Positions 21,216-32,084 are shown, counted from the first letter of the stretch. The stretch: 64,000 nucleotides of DNA from Ariolimax columbianus (GCA_036924085.1 JAVGWX010000007.1:97362641-97426640), one strand, 5' to 3'. Notes: generated by a model not told the origin, from the letters alone. Translations and numbers: made by a program.

Positions 21216-21503
21216 GTGAGAAGATGTTCTCAAACTTACACCTAAGTGGTTAATGGCACGACTCACAACCCAAACATGCATATGTTCGGAATCAATAAAC
21301 TAGTGTGTCCTATAATAAAGTACACGCTGAAGTCATATCTAAAAGAAACCAACAAAATACAGTACAGAGTACTCCACCTTAAGAAAGAAGGCAAACAAAA
21401 GAAAAAAGAATCAATGACTTCCATTAGTTCATGTCATTTAATGAGCTTTCTGTGTTTTATTGATTTATTTTGTGGTTTTTTTCCTCCATGTTGTGGTTGG
21501 CAG

Positions 21504-21659
21504 TGTTTGACCCTCAGCAACAAGTACAAACGAGGGAAGCTAATGGCCTACCAACTCATCTGTCAGTCTTTACTGAGACGTCACAAAGTCATGCTATCAC
21601 AGCAACTCCTGTGTCAGTTCTATCTTTGTTTGCACACAGGACTAGTGTCCTCCGATCAG
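21504..21659 (+). CDS. RALGAPA1: RalGAP alpha exon 8
   Basis: Acceptor TTGTGGTTGGCAG, donor GATCAG|gtacgg, 52 codons in phase 0. NKYKRGKLMAYQLICQSLLRR and the following CQFYLCLHTGL are strongly conserved helical-repeat sequence. A second AG at 21516-21517 would break the frame. The short piece at 21236-21285 upstream resembles the head of the tRNA-derived SINE at 5918. Confidence 0.97.
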
Positions 21660-21714
21660 GTACGGTTGACTGGCTCAGCATTTCTCAGAAGAATTGGTAT
21701 GTTTAGATAATTAA

Positions 21715-22285
21715 CTGTTGTATGGAGTGGAAACATGGAGAACGACCAAGGCCATACAACAAAGACTCCAGTGCTTTGTTAACAGATGTCAACGAAGGAT
21801 AATGGGCATAAAGTGGCAGGACATGGTGACGAATGGGCATAAAGTGGCAGGACATGGTGACGAATGGGCATAAAGTGGCAGGACATGGTGACAAATGGGC
21901 ATAAAGTGGCAGGGCATGGTGAGAAATGAAAACTTGGAGGAAAAGAGTCAACAACAGCTGTTGGAACAATGCATTAAGAGAAGAAAATGGGGCTGTATAG
22001 GACATTCGCTGAGGAAGGCACTGTCCAATATAGTCAGGCAGGCTCTCACATGGAATCTTCAAGAGTGGAGAAAGAGAGAAGAACCTAAAATATGAGAAGA
22101 AAATGTGACTGTATAGGACATGCGCTGAGGAAGGCACTGTCCAATATAGTCAGGCAGGCTCTCACATGAAATCTTCAAGAGTGGAGAAAGAGAGAAGAAC
22201 CTAAAATATACGGAGAAGAAAATGTGAGAGGGAACTACGATTAAATGGTTACACTTTGAGAGAGGCAGAAAGAGTAAGTTAGGAC
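21715..22285 (+). pseudogene. LINE C-terminal fragment with internal duplications
   Basis: Reads GVETWRTTKAIQQRLQCFVN, CQRRIMGIKWQDM, then RKWGCIGHSLRKALSNIVRQ: the RT-downstream region of an RTE-type LINE. Two local amplifications disrupt it: a 31-bp unit (GGGCATAAAGTGGCAGGACA...) four times at 21803-21925, and a roughly 100-bp block twice at 21990-22210. Confidence 0.75.
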
Positions 22286-22436
22286 TGTGTATGTGTTTAA
22301 AGACGTACATACCGAAAAACAATGAGCTTTGATTGATAGATTAATAAACCATTTTAACATTCAGAATAAGCGCATTCGTTTTCTCTGATCTTTGTCTTTG
22401 CTTGTTTACATATAAATAAACAAAAAATATGTCATT

Positions 22437-22785
22437 ATACATATGATTAATTCTAGTTTTGAGACTCTGAGTTTGGTCATATGATTAATTCTAGTTTTGA
22501 GACTCTGAGGTTGGTCATATGATTAATTCTAGTTTTGAGACTCTGAGTTTGGTCATATGATTAATTATAGTTTTGAGACTCTGAGGTTGGTCATATGATT
22601 AATTCTAGTTTTGAGACTATGAGGTTGGTCATATGATTAATTCTAGTTTTGAGACTCTGAGGTTGGTCATATGATTAATTCTAGTTTTGAGACTATGAGG
22701 TTGGTCATATGATTAATTATAGTTTTGAGACTCTGAGGCTGGTCATATGATTAATTCTAGTTTTGAGACTTTGAGGTTGGTGTCC
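22437..22785. repeat. 38-bp minisatellite in intron 8
   Basis: About nine units of TCATATGATTAATTCTAGTT, TTGAGACTCTGAGGTTGG, with few substitutions. Confidence 0.95.
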
Positions 22786-23270
22786 TAATGAGGTATGATG
22801 CTCAATACAAGAGACAATGTTTCTTAGCCCCTCATGCCCTTGCTTACTTCACCTACAAGAGCGGAAGACTCTCAGTAATCCAGCAGAAGGTTAGGATTCA
22901 ACATTTAGCAGGAAGCTGGATGGGACAGCAGATAAGGTTCAGGTGAAATTATCTTTTCACCCAGTCAGTTTGGGCAGAGATGAGCCAACTCTTCAAATGA
23001 AGAGTTCCTATAGATGGCAACACTGGGCCAGAAATGCACGTAGGAAAACTCAGTATCACACATTTGTCACTGTATATGGATGAATACACAGATAACTTTG
23101 AGGTTAACATTTGATAAACTGCAAATAAAATGGCTTTTTCTCTTCACATTGTGTGTCCAAGTGATAAAATGTTGCAGTTACATACTTTTAAAAGTGTCTT
23201 TATTTTTGTTTCTTTTGCCAGGATAAAAATTAGATTACAATAAATTATTTAGTACCATATTTGTCTCCAG
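22786..23270. other. intron 8 3' part, nothing recognised
   Basis: No repeat or coding similarity; ends at the exon 9 acceptor. Confidence 0.45.
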
Positions 23271-23402
23271 GATATAGTCAATGTTTTAGTGAGAGACTGC
23301 GGGCCCAAATTCTTTTGCCTATCTTTACCTGGCTGTTTGTTGCTTGCTCTCGACTTTATTAAGGCTGCTGGCAGCATTATATCTACAGTGGATTACAAAG
23401 AG
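23271..23402 (+). CDS. RALGAPA1: RalGAP alpha exon 9
   Basis: Acceptor ATTTGTCTCCAG, donor AAAGAG|gtgaga, 44 codons in phase 0. FFCLSLPGCLLLALDFI, then KAAGSII, match the hydrophobic helix pair conserved in the family (F-F-x-L-x-LPG). Confidence 0.96.
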
Positions 23403-23466
23403 GTGAGAATTGGATGTTGTAAAATTGTTTAATTTAATTAAATATTTATGACTGTTAAAACTTAGA

Positions 23467-23725
23467 ACACCAACAAGAACAAAAGAGCAAAGCTACAAAT
23501 TAACTAAAGAAAGGTCCAGATTAGATACTAGGAAATATATTTTAAGTCAGAGAGTGGGGAATGCTTGGAATGCATTGCCACAGGTAAAAATGGAGGCAGG
23601 GTCAATTAATGCATGCACGAATAGATTGGATGCACAAAGTTTAAAGATTAAGTGAAGTAAAAGAAACTGGTTGTGCAGACTTTGTAGAGTCTTCTAAACC
23701 AGTATAAAGATGTTAAGTTTAAGTT
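23467..23725 (+). mobile_element. CR1/Jockey-like LINE 3' end, copy 1
   Basis: Degenerate version of a QLTKERSRLDxRKYxxSQRV-xxWNALP C-terminus, ending in a GTTAAGTTTAAGTT tail. It matches the better-kept copy at 29761-30084. It fills most of the 388-bp intron 9. Confidence 0.8.
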
Positions 23726-23790
23726 ATGAATCTGCATTATTTATGCATGACCTGCCTGTGGTAATCAATTTCATTCTAACCTGTGTCCAG

Positions 23791-23975
23791 CCTCCCAGAA
23801 CTGAAGCGGTGACTGTGTTAGGATCCTTACTGTGCTACCCCTACCACTTACAAGAGCTGCCTGTTCTGGAGGCTGAAATCATGAACACAATTAACATTCC
23901 ATCGGCACATCTCAAAGATTTGGTTCTTGATCAGCTACTCAAGGCAGGCAAACGGGAACCAGCTGGCCTGGCCAG
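23791..23975 (+). CDS. RALGAPA1: RalGAP alpha exon 10
   Basis: Acceptor ACCTGTGTCCAG, donor GGCCAG|gtaggt, phases 0 to 2. EAVTVLGSLLCYP, then ELPVLEAE and REPAGLAR, are conserved. The Arg codon at the 3' edge is split with exon 11. Confidence 0.96.
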
Positions 23976-24479
23976 GTAGGTGTCTCTTTTTATTGTGAAC
24001 TTTGCAAAGACATGACATTTATGTCCTTTACATCTATGCACAAGACATGCCTGTTGACCTTTTATGGGCATGTCTGATTTGAATGGATATAAGCAAGAAC
24101 AAACTACTTTGAATATTTTGTAATTGAATGGGTTATTTGCAGGATCAGCTGGAGGAGGGGACAAACACAATAATGCAGTATTGTTTTTTTTAAACAAATT
24201 GTGACTAAAGGGTTAATGCGAAATAGATAACCTATTTCCTTGCCATAACTTTTTGCTGCTGTAGTGTAGGTGTGCTGCATGAAAACTAGAATAAAAATAA
24301 CAACCTGTTTGTTCTTCTTGCTCTATTTGCCTTTTATTTATCTGAAGAAACATTGATCATGGGACATTTACAAGAGAGACAACGTTCCAACATCTGAATC
24401 ATTTCCAATGTTTAGTAGTTTATAATCTGTATTGATATGTATTTGATTATTTGTGACAACTTGAGTGTTTTGTCTGCAG

Positions 24480-24588
24480 GTGTGTGGCTGTGAGCGGTGT
24501 TGCCATATTTCTGTACAGTGAACTCATGCATGGTACATTGCATCCTAAAATGAAGGAAGCCATCAATGTTTTGTTAGGTGCACTCATG
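24480..24588 (+). CDS. RALGAPA1: RalGAP alpha exon 11
   Basis: Acceptor GTTTTGTCTGCAG, donor CTCATG|gtaaga, phases 2 to 0. It reads CVAVSGVAIFLYSELMHG, then HPKMKEAINVLLGAL, with the conserved R-C-x-A-x-x-x-G-V-x-I core formed across the junction. Confidence 0.96.
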
Positions 24589-24659
24589 GTAAGATCTGTG
24601 TTATCGTGTATCCTGCGTTATATTATTTTATTGTACCTAATATTTGCACAACACTAATC

Positions 24660-25095
24660 TTCTTCTATGTTCGTCCTGACAAGGACATTGTGACTTTGTG
24701 TTGTAGTTTACAGCGAGGCTGACTTTGTGTTGTAGTTTACAGTGAGGCTGCGATATCTAAGCCTTTCGGCCGTACCAATCTTCTTCCTCTACGTTTGTCC
24801 TGAAAAGGACATTGTGACTTTGTGTTGTAGTTTACAGTGCGGCTGCGATATCTAGACCTTTCAGCCGTACCCATCTGGTTTCAGCTGGCTTTTTTAGATA
24901 CCAGGTTTTCCTTCCCACTGCAATCCCTAGTCTCTTAGCCAGACTGCACTAGAGCAGCCTGTTTCTGGGGCCACCACTTGGAGGCGGTAGGGTTTTTGTC
25001 AGTTGTGATTCGCTGATCCTGATGCAAGCAGGTAGCAATGAGTCCCTGATTGCTGTCAGTTGCTGGCTGCTGTCAGCTCATTTACTGCAGCATCT
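24660..25095 (-). mobile_element. SINE family A, reversed copy with head duplication
   Basis: GACTTTGTGTTGTAGTTTAC and GGCTGCGATATCTA occur two to three times in 24700-24860, followed by CTTAGCCAGACTGCAC and AGCAGCCTGTTTCTGGGG. It corresponds, reversed, to the 3' region of family A, with the tail duplicated. Confidence 0.65.
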
Positions 25096-25254
25096 TTGGC
25101 CCCACTTCTAACCCATGTAAATGATCATGTTCATGTATTAGCACTGATTAATTTGGATAGAAAATCACATAATGTGAACTTCGTGGATCATAGATTTCAT
25201 TATGCTTAGATAGAAACTGTAATTGTATTCATGAAACTAACATTATTCTTGGAC

Positions 25255-25495
25255 TTAAATCTGTGAGAGCTCACACCTTCAACAGTGATGAAACCTAAGA
25301 AAAATTAACATTGTGCGGCTCCAAGCTACTCAGTCCGCGATGGAGCACAGAACATTTTCAATCTCACTATGGGACCACATCCACAACACAGCCATCAGGA
25401 GTCAGACTTGCTTCAATGATGTCGTAGATATGACAAGGCAGAGATTTCCTGGCCTATGGGTTCTGAACTCGGGTTTGTAATCTCATTGTACCAGA
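25255..25495 (+). pseudogene. RTE-like LINE relic
   Basis: One frame reads AMEHRTFSISLWDHIHNTAI and a following FNDVVDMTRQRF, a diverged form of the ER-LxISLRDxI block seen at 3550 and, reversed, at 44090. Stops occur outside this part. Confidence 0.5.
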
Positions 25496-26144
25496 TTTTA
25501 ATCACATTGGGCTCAGTTTGACAGAGCTGAGCATGTCAGAGGTTTTCTCATGGTATAACCACTTCTCCCAGTCAACCCAGCTGTTACTATCTGACTCTGA
25601 TTGCTTTCATCAATTATCTTTGAAAATTTTATGTGAGAACCTGCCTGGCTATGTTGATCAGTGCCTTCCTGATCGCGTGTCCTATCCAGCCATATTTTCT
25701 TCTCTTAATTTGTTGTTCCAGTGGCTACTGTTGCTCCTTCTGACAGGGCTTCATTCCTCACTGTGCCCTACCACTTTGGGCTTGTTATCCTTTGTAGGTA
25801 TCTGTTAACAAAGGACTGAAGTCTGTTGTATAGACTTAGTCATTCTCTATGTTTTGGCTCCATAAGGCGTTTCTTGCCTTTTCAATTCTGGTCCTTACAT
25901 TTGCACATGTACCTCCTGATGGATATGGAGGACAGGGATCACGATACGCTGGTTCCCTCTCATTGTGTATTTCTGCATTTTCTTGTAACATCAGGAATTT
26001 GATCACAGGTCTTCCCTGTGACATCCATTTCTAGATTTGGAGAAACAGCAGATCCGTTTAATAGGGTATGATGCGTTGTATATCATAGTTGGAAAATTCA
26101 TTGCAGAAAAAAATTCATAACTGTTGTGCAACAATGAGGAACTT
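25496..26144. other. intron 11, nothing recognised
   Basis: Open frames at 25518-25808 and 25849-26034 show no recognisable domain. 21700-22140 carries similar CTGTCC-type LINE text on the other strand, so part may be an old repeat. Confidence 0.35.
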
Positions 26145-26148
26145 TTAA

Positions 26149-26858
26149 CCCTACCAGACTGTTGTACCCATTTTTAGGTAATTTCCAAATCTGCCGCTAT
26201 ACCGCTGGACCAAATTTTCGGTACTTTGGGTAGTACGTGAAAATATGCATCACAATCTAAAAATAACCAACCAATTGTGGTCAAACTTCATGGTTAGCCA
26301 TTGCAAATGTCTGCCCCCATGTTTGAATTGACTTTGTGTGGTTTAACGTGAAAAAAATTAGGAAAATTCACAATGAAACGAGCGGCTGATGAACCAAGCA
26401 CTTCAACAGGAAAGTGAAGTAGGTCTAGGCTTGTGACAGTCCAACAGGTGATCAATACTTTGGTTGATTCAGACTCTGAGGAGTCAGAATTTCATCAAGA
26501 ATACGTTTCCAGTTCAAGTGGCACAGACGAGAGCTCGAGTGATGAGGAGAATCTTGAACCTTGTAGATCTAGAGCTAGATCGATAGTAAGAGAAGGGGGG
26601 GGGGGGTGGTGGTGTCCCTCAAACACCTGATGGGGGAGATCTAGCTGGTGATGAAGGTTCATCCTGCTGAGGGGATTGGCACACAAAGGTGGAATATTGG
26701 CGCTAGATGAAAGGTAGACCTATTTTCTACAATGTCTCCAAGTTCCATCTTATTCTAACCACTTGTTTGCATGTAACTTACATTTTCTATATCATGTTGG
26801 TTTTTTCTCTTAAATGCTCAGGGGCCCATGTAGGTTCAGGGCCTCACGTCTGGTAGGG
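26149..26858 (+). mobile_element. piggyBac-like element, 710 bp, internally deleted
   Basis: Perfect 11-bp terminal inverted repeats, CCCTACCAGAC at 26149-26159 and GTCTGGTAGGG at 26848-26858, with TTAA directly outside both ends. TTAA is the target duplicated by piggyBac transposases. Inside, a frame near 26370-26640 begins MKRAADEPSTSTGK, has a stop, then continues VQQVINTLVDSDSEESEF and SSSGTDESSSDEE: the acidic N-terminus of a PGBD transposase. The catalytic DDD core is absent, so the element is non-autonomous. Confidence 0.92.
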
Positions 26859-27260
26859 TTAAACTGCTGAGTTTGAATTTAATTTGACATTTTTCCTAAT
26901 TCGTTTTTCCAGAACTAATTTCTCTAGGACTACATTTTTTGTTTTCATTTCTTTCTGTGAAATGTGGCCCAATGATCTATATATCCACATTTCAAAGACA
27001 TCAATTCTCTTCCCCAATTGTTAGTTCATTGTCCACATTTATATGCTGTACAGTAAAGACAAAAATACCTGATCGCTCTCATTTTTTTGTTTTTTTTGTG
27101 AGCGACTAGTTTGGAAATCAATATATGACTCGTGTTGGTTGGTAGAATAGGAGAGACAAAGTCAAGTCAAGTCCGCTAAAATCTAATAACTGATGACTTG
27201 AAAGTTCTAAAGCAGCAATTTTGTTGCATATGAACACAAGCTCAATGTCTAGATTAAGTA
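26859..27260. other. intron 11, nothing recognised
   Basis: T-rich sequence with no feature between the piggyBac-like element and the 26-bp array. Confidence 0.4.
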
Positions 27261-27261
27261 G

Positions 27262-27435
27262 ATGTACGGAATACCTCTGTGCAGGTGTGGTACGGAATAT
27301 CTCTGTGCAGGTGTGGTACGGAATACCTCAGTGCAGGTGTGGTATAAAATACCTCAGTGCAGGTGTGGTACAGAATACCTCTGTGCAGGTGTGGTAAGGA
27401 ATACCTCTGTGCAGGTGTGGTATGGAATACCTCTG
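27262..27435. repeat. 26-bp minisatellite upstream of exon 12
   Basis: About 6.5 units of GTGTGGTACGGAATACCTCT, GTGCAG. It ends 100 bp before the exon 12 acceptor. Each unit contains an acceptor-like CCTCTGTGCAG. Confidence 0.93.
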
Positions 27436-27535
27436 TACACTTTCATTTTAAATAGGCTTGAAAAAAGAAAATGGCACTTTCAAGAAGTTTGCAACATTTG
27501 TTTTCAGTACAATGTCAAATTATCTTTTATTGTAG

Positions 27536-27646
27536 AGTGTGAATAAGAAGGTAGCCAAAGTGGCAACTGACATGCTGCTATTGTTATGTGATCATATGGA
27601 CAGGCTCCAGGACTATCACCCACAAATGCCAAAAAAAATTACAGAG
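27536..27646 (+). CDS. RALGAPA1: RalGAP alpha exon 12 (GC donor)
   Basis: Acceptor CTTTTATTGTAG, 37 codons in phase 0: KVAKVATDMLLLLCDHMDRL, then MPKKITE. The exon must end at GAG to stay in frame with exon 13, and the next six bases are gcaagt, a perfect consensus for the minor GC-AG intron class. The only nearby GT (27651) would add four bases and shift the frame. Confidence 0.94.
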
Positions 27647-28335
27647 GCAAGTAAACTTAATTTCTAACTCCGACCAGGAGATAATTTATGGGCCTTCAGT
27701 TTATTGGTTGTTATTTTATTTGACAAATTAAAAACAATAGACTGCTTGTTTATATCAATTTCTCAATACCTTTGATACCATTTTCAAAACATATTTTGTA
27801 ATTATCTCTTCTAATTCTAGTATATTTTCTACTCTACGAGCTTTCTTATAAAAACTATATGTTTCTTGTTTGTTTCATCCATTTCACAAATGCTTCTCAT
27901 CTTACCTGTTTATATAAAAACTTTTTTTTTCTTTTTTTTTTTGGTGGATTGTCCATTTGTCTGAATAAGAATATTATCTAAAGATCTATATATTTGACTA
28001 ATTTCTCATTACTCATAAATGTGTTGTAATGATTCATTAGGGTAGTACTTAGAAATATTATTTTATAAATACTCTCAATTTCATATAAATACTCCAAATT
28101 TTATATAAGACACATGACTTCCCACATGACTTTAAATGCTGGTGTTTATTATCATTTAACATAATATTGAATTCTTTCACTCTCTCTTTTTTTTTCTCAC
28201 TTTCTGTGCAAGTATATTACTACCTCTATGACTCTGTCACAAGCAGGACATTTCTCATGTATTCTGGCTGCATACAAATTACAATGCAGTTCCTAACATG
28301 CTTTTTAATGGGGTTTTCATAAATATATATAAATT

Positions 28336-28372
<37 letters not shown>

Positions 28373-28495
28373 TTTCGTTATAATCTTTTGATGCCACTTA
28401 CTTTACTTTATTTTTGTAGTTCAACTAGAGTGGATTTTCATATGTATTGTTTCCTTACCATAACTTGATGTCACTTACATTTACTTTTTTTCCAG
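27647..28495. other. intron 12, GC-AG, AT-rich
   Basis: Very AT-rich intron with a (TA)n run at about 28340-28368. No repeat array or coding similarity. It starts with the GC donor and ends CTTTTTTTCCAG. Confidence 0.7.
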
Positions 28496-28558
28496 GCTAT
28501 AGCTTCTACCATATCAGCTCTCATTCCTGGTGCTGCAAATTATGAGGAGGAAAAACGG
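28496..28558 (+). CDS. RALGAPA1: RalGAP alpha exon 13
   Basis: Acceptor TTACTTTTTTTCCAG, donor AAACGG|gtaatt, 21 codons in phase 0: ASTISALIPGAANYEEEKR. The I-x-x-L-x-P-x-x-x-x-Y-E-x-x-K-R spacing is conserved in the family. Confidence 0.93.
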
Positions 28559-28734
28559 GTAATTTTGTCTTATTTAATTTTTTTTGTTAAAAAGTTAATA
28601 CACCACAAAAAAATTACATAATTTCCCTAAAGCCACATTAATTTTCAGCACGTCACAGTCACGTGGCTGTTGACTTTGAGAGACTCTAACCTTTTTTTTA
28701 AATATGATTTTCTCGTGTGTATAGATACATATTA

Positions 28735-29190
28735 ATAAGGAACGTGTTGGTGTTATTGTATTCATTGTGTGTGTATGTATGCATGCGTGATTGTTTTTGT
28801 TTTGTTTGTTTGTGAAGTGTAAAAAGATGAAGTTGAAAATGTCCACAAATATATCACAAACACTTAGACAATTGGGGTCCGCCAGGGTTCAACAAACATT
28901 TTGTATCTGTCACAGAGCACTGCTACTGTTCTTCTATTAGACATATCTGTTAGTTTCCAATTCAGACATAGTTATTACTTTTAAATAAACAAACTATAAT
29001 CAGACCTACCTAAGAAAAATCTGTTACAACACAACTTCATCACCCTCAATAATGGAATAACCTTCAAATTCAAAATTCTCTGTCAAATCAACAAGCCATT
29101 GTTCCACAAGAAATGAGCGAACAAAAGTTGCCTTGGTTTCAGTATTCAAATACCCGTATGTTCAGTCATTTCTATGGCACTAACCTGGAA
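28735..29190 (+). repeat. dispersed repeat D, copy 2
   Basis: Same orientation as copy 1 at 19660-20135, with the block order conserved: GTGTTGGTGTTATTGT, AAAAATCTGTTACAACA, TCAAATACCCGTATGTTCAG. Confidence 0.75.
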
Positions 29191-29424
29191 AAAACCGAGG
29201 GCTACGAGTTAAGCATTCAGCAACACCAATTGTCACAACGAAATTTTGTTGCAGGCGTTGAGCAACGACAAAGGAGCGCTAAAGTATAAATGGAATTTTG
29301 GTAATACTCTCTCTGCCAGGCATAGTAAATATTCTACAAACATTTCTCTTGTGCAGTATTCTGATAACTAAAATCTTTTGAAATCTGCTGCTGGAAAATG
29401 TCAAGCAGAGGAAATTAAGTTGTG
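29191..29424. other. intron 13, nothing recognised
   Basis: Unique-looking sequence between repeat D and the 36-bp array. Confidence 0.4.
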
Positions 29425-29760
29425 TCCCCACCTTGTCCAAATGTTAGCCCTAAAAGAACATCTTCATCTCATCCAAATGTTAGCCCTAAAAAGCATCCTT
29501 ATCTCATCCAAATGTTAGCCCTAAAAGAACATCTTTGCCTCATCCAAATGTTAGCCCTAAAAGAACATCTTCACTTCATCCAAATGTTAGCCTTACCTTC
29601 ACCTCATCCAAATGCTAGCCCTAAAAGAACACCTTCATCTCATCCAAATGTTAGCCCTAAAAGAACATCTTCGCCTCATCCAAATGTTAGCCCTACCTTC
29701 ATCTCATCCAAATGTTAGCCCTAAAAGAACGCCTTCACCTCATCCAAATGTGGTGACTTA
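29425..29760. repeat. 36-bp minisatellite, first block
   Basis: Units of CCAAATGTTAGCCCTAAAAG, AACATCTTCACCTCAT with deletions of AAAAGAACA in some copies. The array is interrupted by a CR1-like LINE end and resumes at 30085. A last remnant lies at 31838-31886. Confidence 0.93.
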
Positions 29761-30084
29761 ATACAGGTTTATAAGATGATCAGAGGAATGGATAAATTAG
29801 ACTATAACAATTTTTTTTAAATACAGCCACCCACAATAATAAGAGGGCATAGCTACAAGCTGACTAAAGAGAGGTCCAGATTAGATATTAGGAAATATTT
29901 TTTTAGTCAGAGAGTTGTGTCTGCTTGGAATGCATTGCCAGGGGAGGTAGTGGAGGCAGGGACAGTTAATGCATTTAAGAATAAACTGGATGCGCATAGC
30001 TTTTATAGCAAGGTGATGTAAATGTAACTGGTTGTATACAGACTCTGCAGGTTCTTCTAAACCAGTACAAAGATGTTAAGTTAA
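29761..30084 (+). mobile_element. CR1/Jockey-like LINE 3' end, copy 2, nested in array
   Basis: Frame with LIQVYKMIRGMDKLDYNNFF, then GHSYKLTKERSRLDIRKYFF, SQRVVSAWNALPGEVV and NAFKNKLDAHSF: the conserved C-terminus of CR1/Jockey-clade LINEs. The 3' tail is GTTAAGTTAAGTTAAG. One stop splits the frame. It sits inside a minisatellite unit (CCAAATG^TTAGCCC) with no obvious target-site duplication. Confidence 0.88.
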
Positions 30085-30235
30085 GTTAAGTTAGCCCTAC
30101 CTTCACCTCATCCAAATGTTAGCCCTACCTTCACCTCATCCAAATGTTAGCCCTACCTTCACCTCATCCAAATGTTAGCACTGCATTCACCCGATCCATA
30201 TGTTAGCCATACCTTCACATCATCCAAATGGTTCT
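30085..30235. repeat. 36-bp minisatellite, second block
   Basis: Continues the unit of 29425-29760 in its short form (TTAGCCCTACCTTCACCTCA, TCCAAATG). Confidence 0.9.
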
Positions 30236-30326
30236 CATGTAGGCCATACATTACTTACCTCCTTGACTATTGTACAAGTACACAAAACCTTTATGACTCT
30301 ATAGCCTTTTTAGAATAATATAATAC

Positions 30327-30330
<4 letters not shown>

Positions 30331-30400
<70 letters not shown>

Positions 30401-30770
30401 CAAATGTGTGTATAAGCAAATATGTATGTACGGATATGTACTCATGTTGCATATATGTATGTGGGTACGTAAGTTAATTCATGTACACATACGTACATAT
30501 ATGTATATGTACATGTGTACATAAATGTGTGTGTATGTATGTGTATACGTATGTATGTATGTATGGAGTGATGGATGGATAGACGGATGAATGCATGTAT
30601 GTATGTATGTATGTATACATGGGTGTAAGCATGAGTGGGTATATATGCATATACATATATATGTGTGTGCGCATGTGTATATATATATATATATATATGT
30701 GCCTGTGGGTGTGAAAAGATGTATGTATATGCAAAATGAATAGGTATGTATCAGCAAGTACACATGTGCA
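30331..30770. repeat. (TA)n and (TGTA)n microsatellite tract
   Basis: A pure TA run of about 70 bp is followed by TGTATG/ACATAC-type tetranucleotide and hexanucleotide repeats. The His/Thr/Tyr-rich minus-strand frames here are by-products. Confidence 0.95.
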
Positions 30771-30789
30771 TTATTTTATTTTGGCATTC

Positions 30790-31643
30790 TTCTTCTTCTT
30801 CATACGCAGTCAGACAGTAACCATTATTTTTTCGAAAAAAGCGGCGGTCATCCTGAGGCTGTCGACACTGCCATAGAGCTTGTCTTGCAGTTCCACTGGT
30901 GATGGCCACATCTGCTCTCTCTGATCCTCGTATGTCGGGCAGTTCTGCAGCAGATGTTCAGCGGTCATTTTACCGGTACCGCACGGGCATTCGTCGGTAC
31001 CACCTATCTTCAATTTGTTGAATAGGTGGTACCTCAGTCTATTGTGGCCAGTGCGAAGTCTGAAGACAACGACCTGCTCTCTTCTGTTCAACTGGTAATA
31101 GGCATCGTTTTTGGTGTAACCAGTATGTTTGGTTTCCCATTTGGTCATGTATCTGGCTTTAATAAGCCGTTTTGACTCTTCGTACATCATACTAGTATCT
31201 GTTTGTGGTAGTCTTGCACCTTCTTTTGCCAGTCTGTCTGCCTCCTCGTTGCCTTGGATGTTGCAGTGTGATGGGACCCACTGTACCACTACCCTTTTTG
31301 GTGCGGACTGCTGGCACAGTTGGCAGAGTGCTGCTCTTAAGTCATTAAGCTCAGTGTTTTTCTGGCTTTTTAGCCCTGTGACTACGGCCAGAGCATCTGT
31401 AAGCAGGACTGTATGGCTTTCATTTTCTTTATGTGTCACCATTTCTTCCACTGCCGCCCTCAGTGCCTCTGCCTCCGCTCTGAAATTGCTTGTGTACTTA
31501 CCAGTAGCGAATGACAGTGTTATTTTTCTGCCATTTGGTAGGTTCAGGAATGCTCCTGCCCCTCCGTTCTGTGTAGTGTTTGTTACAGAACCGTCGGTGT
31601 ATGCATGGGTCCAGTCCATGCTTGGGTAGTTTTTCGATATAAA
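30790..31643 (-). mobile_element. RNase H LINE copy 2, 5'-truncated, with TSD
   Basis: Minus-strand open frame to 30810, closely similar to copy 1: YTDGS, FRAEAEAL, LLTDALAVVTGLKSQ, NEEADRLAKEGA, then C-P-C-x7-EHLLQNCPTYE. The (GAA)n tail is at the left end. The 12-bp ATTTTGGCATTC occurs exactly at 30778-30789 and 31644-31655, a clean target-site duplication. The 5' end is cut just before the RNase H domain. The first ten codons of the open frame are flanking DNA, so there is no native start. Confidence 0.95.
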
Positions 31644-31837
31644 ATTTTGGCATTCATTTATATGTACATTCATTTATGCTTTCACAAATAAATGTATGTC
31701 ACCTTTCACCTCACAAAGTGTAACTCCCACCATCTCACGTTTCATCTCATGGGAATTTTCACCTCACTTCATTTCACATCACACAACATTTTGTTTTAAA
31801 ATTGTGCAATAAAGAATTTTTCAAAACAAAAAAAATT

Positions 31838-31886
31838 CACATCATCCAAATGTTAGCCCTAAAAGAACATCTTCACCTCATCCAAT
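31838..31886. repeat. remnant of the 36-bp array
   Basis: One and a half units (CATCCAAATGTTAGCCCTAA, AAGAACATCTTCACCTCATC) of the array at 29425. The original array probably spanned this whole interval before the insertions. Confidence 0.85.
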
Positions 31887-31939
31887 AATGGGTTCATGTT
31901 GACATGCCACAGTATTATCTGTATCTCATATTTTCCCAG

Positions 31940-32050
31940 CTGATCGTGTCCATGATGTTTACAATGGTGGAGTGGTGCTTGAAGATGCCTGTGCCATTGC
32001 TGACAGAAACCACGGACACAGACAAAAGCTGTATCTATAAAGTATTCAGG
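31940..32050 (+). CDS. RALGAPA1: RalGAP alpha exon 14
   Basis: Acceptor CATATTTTCCCAG, donor TTCAGG|gtatga, 37 codons in phase 0. LIVSMMFTMVEWCLKMPV, then CIYKVFR, match the conserved L-V-V-S-L-L...W-x-x-x-L-P helix and the C-I-Y-K-V motif. Confidence 0.95.
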
Positions 32051-32084
32051 GTATGAGCATTGCTTGTCAGAATAGTCAAACTGT

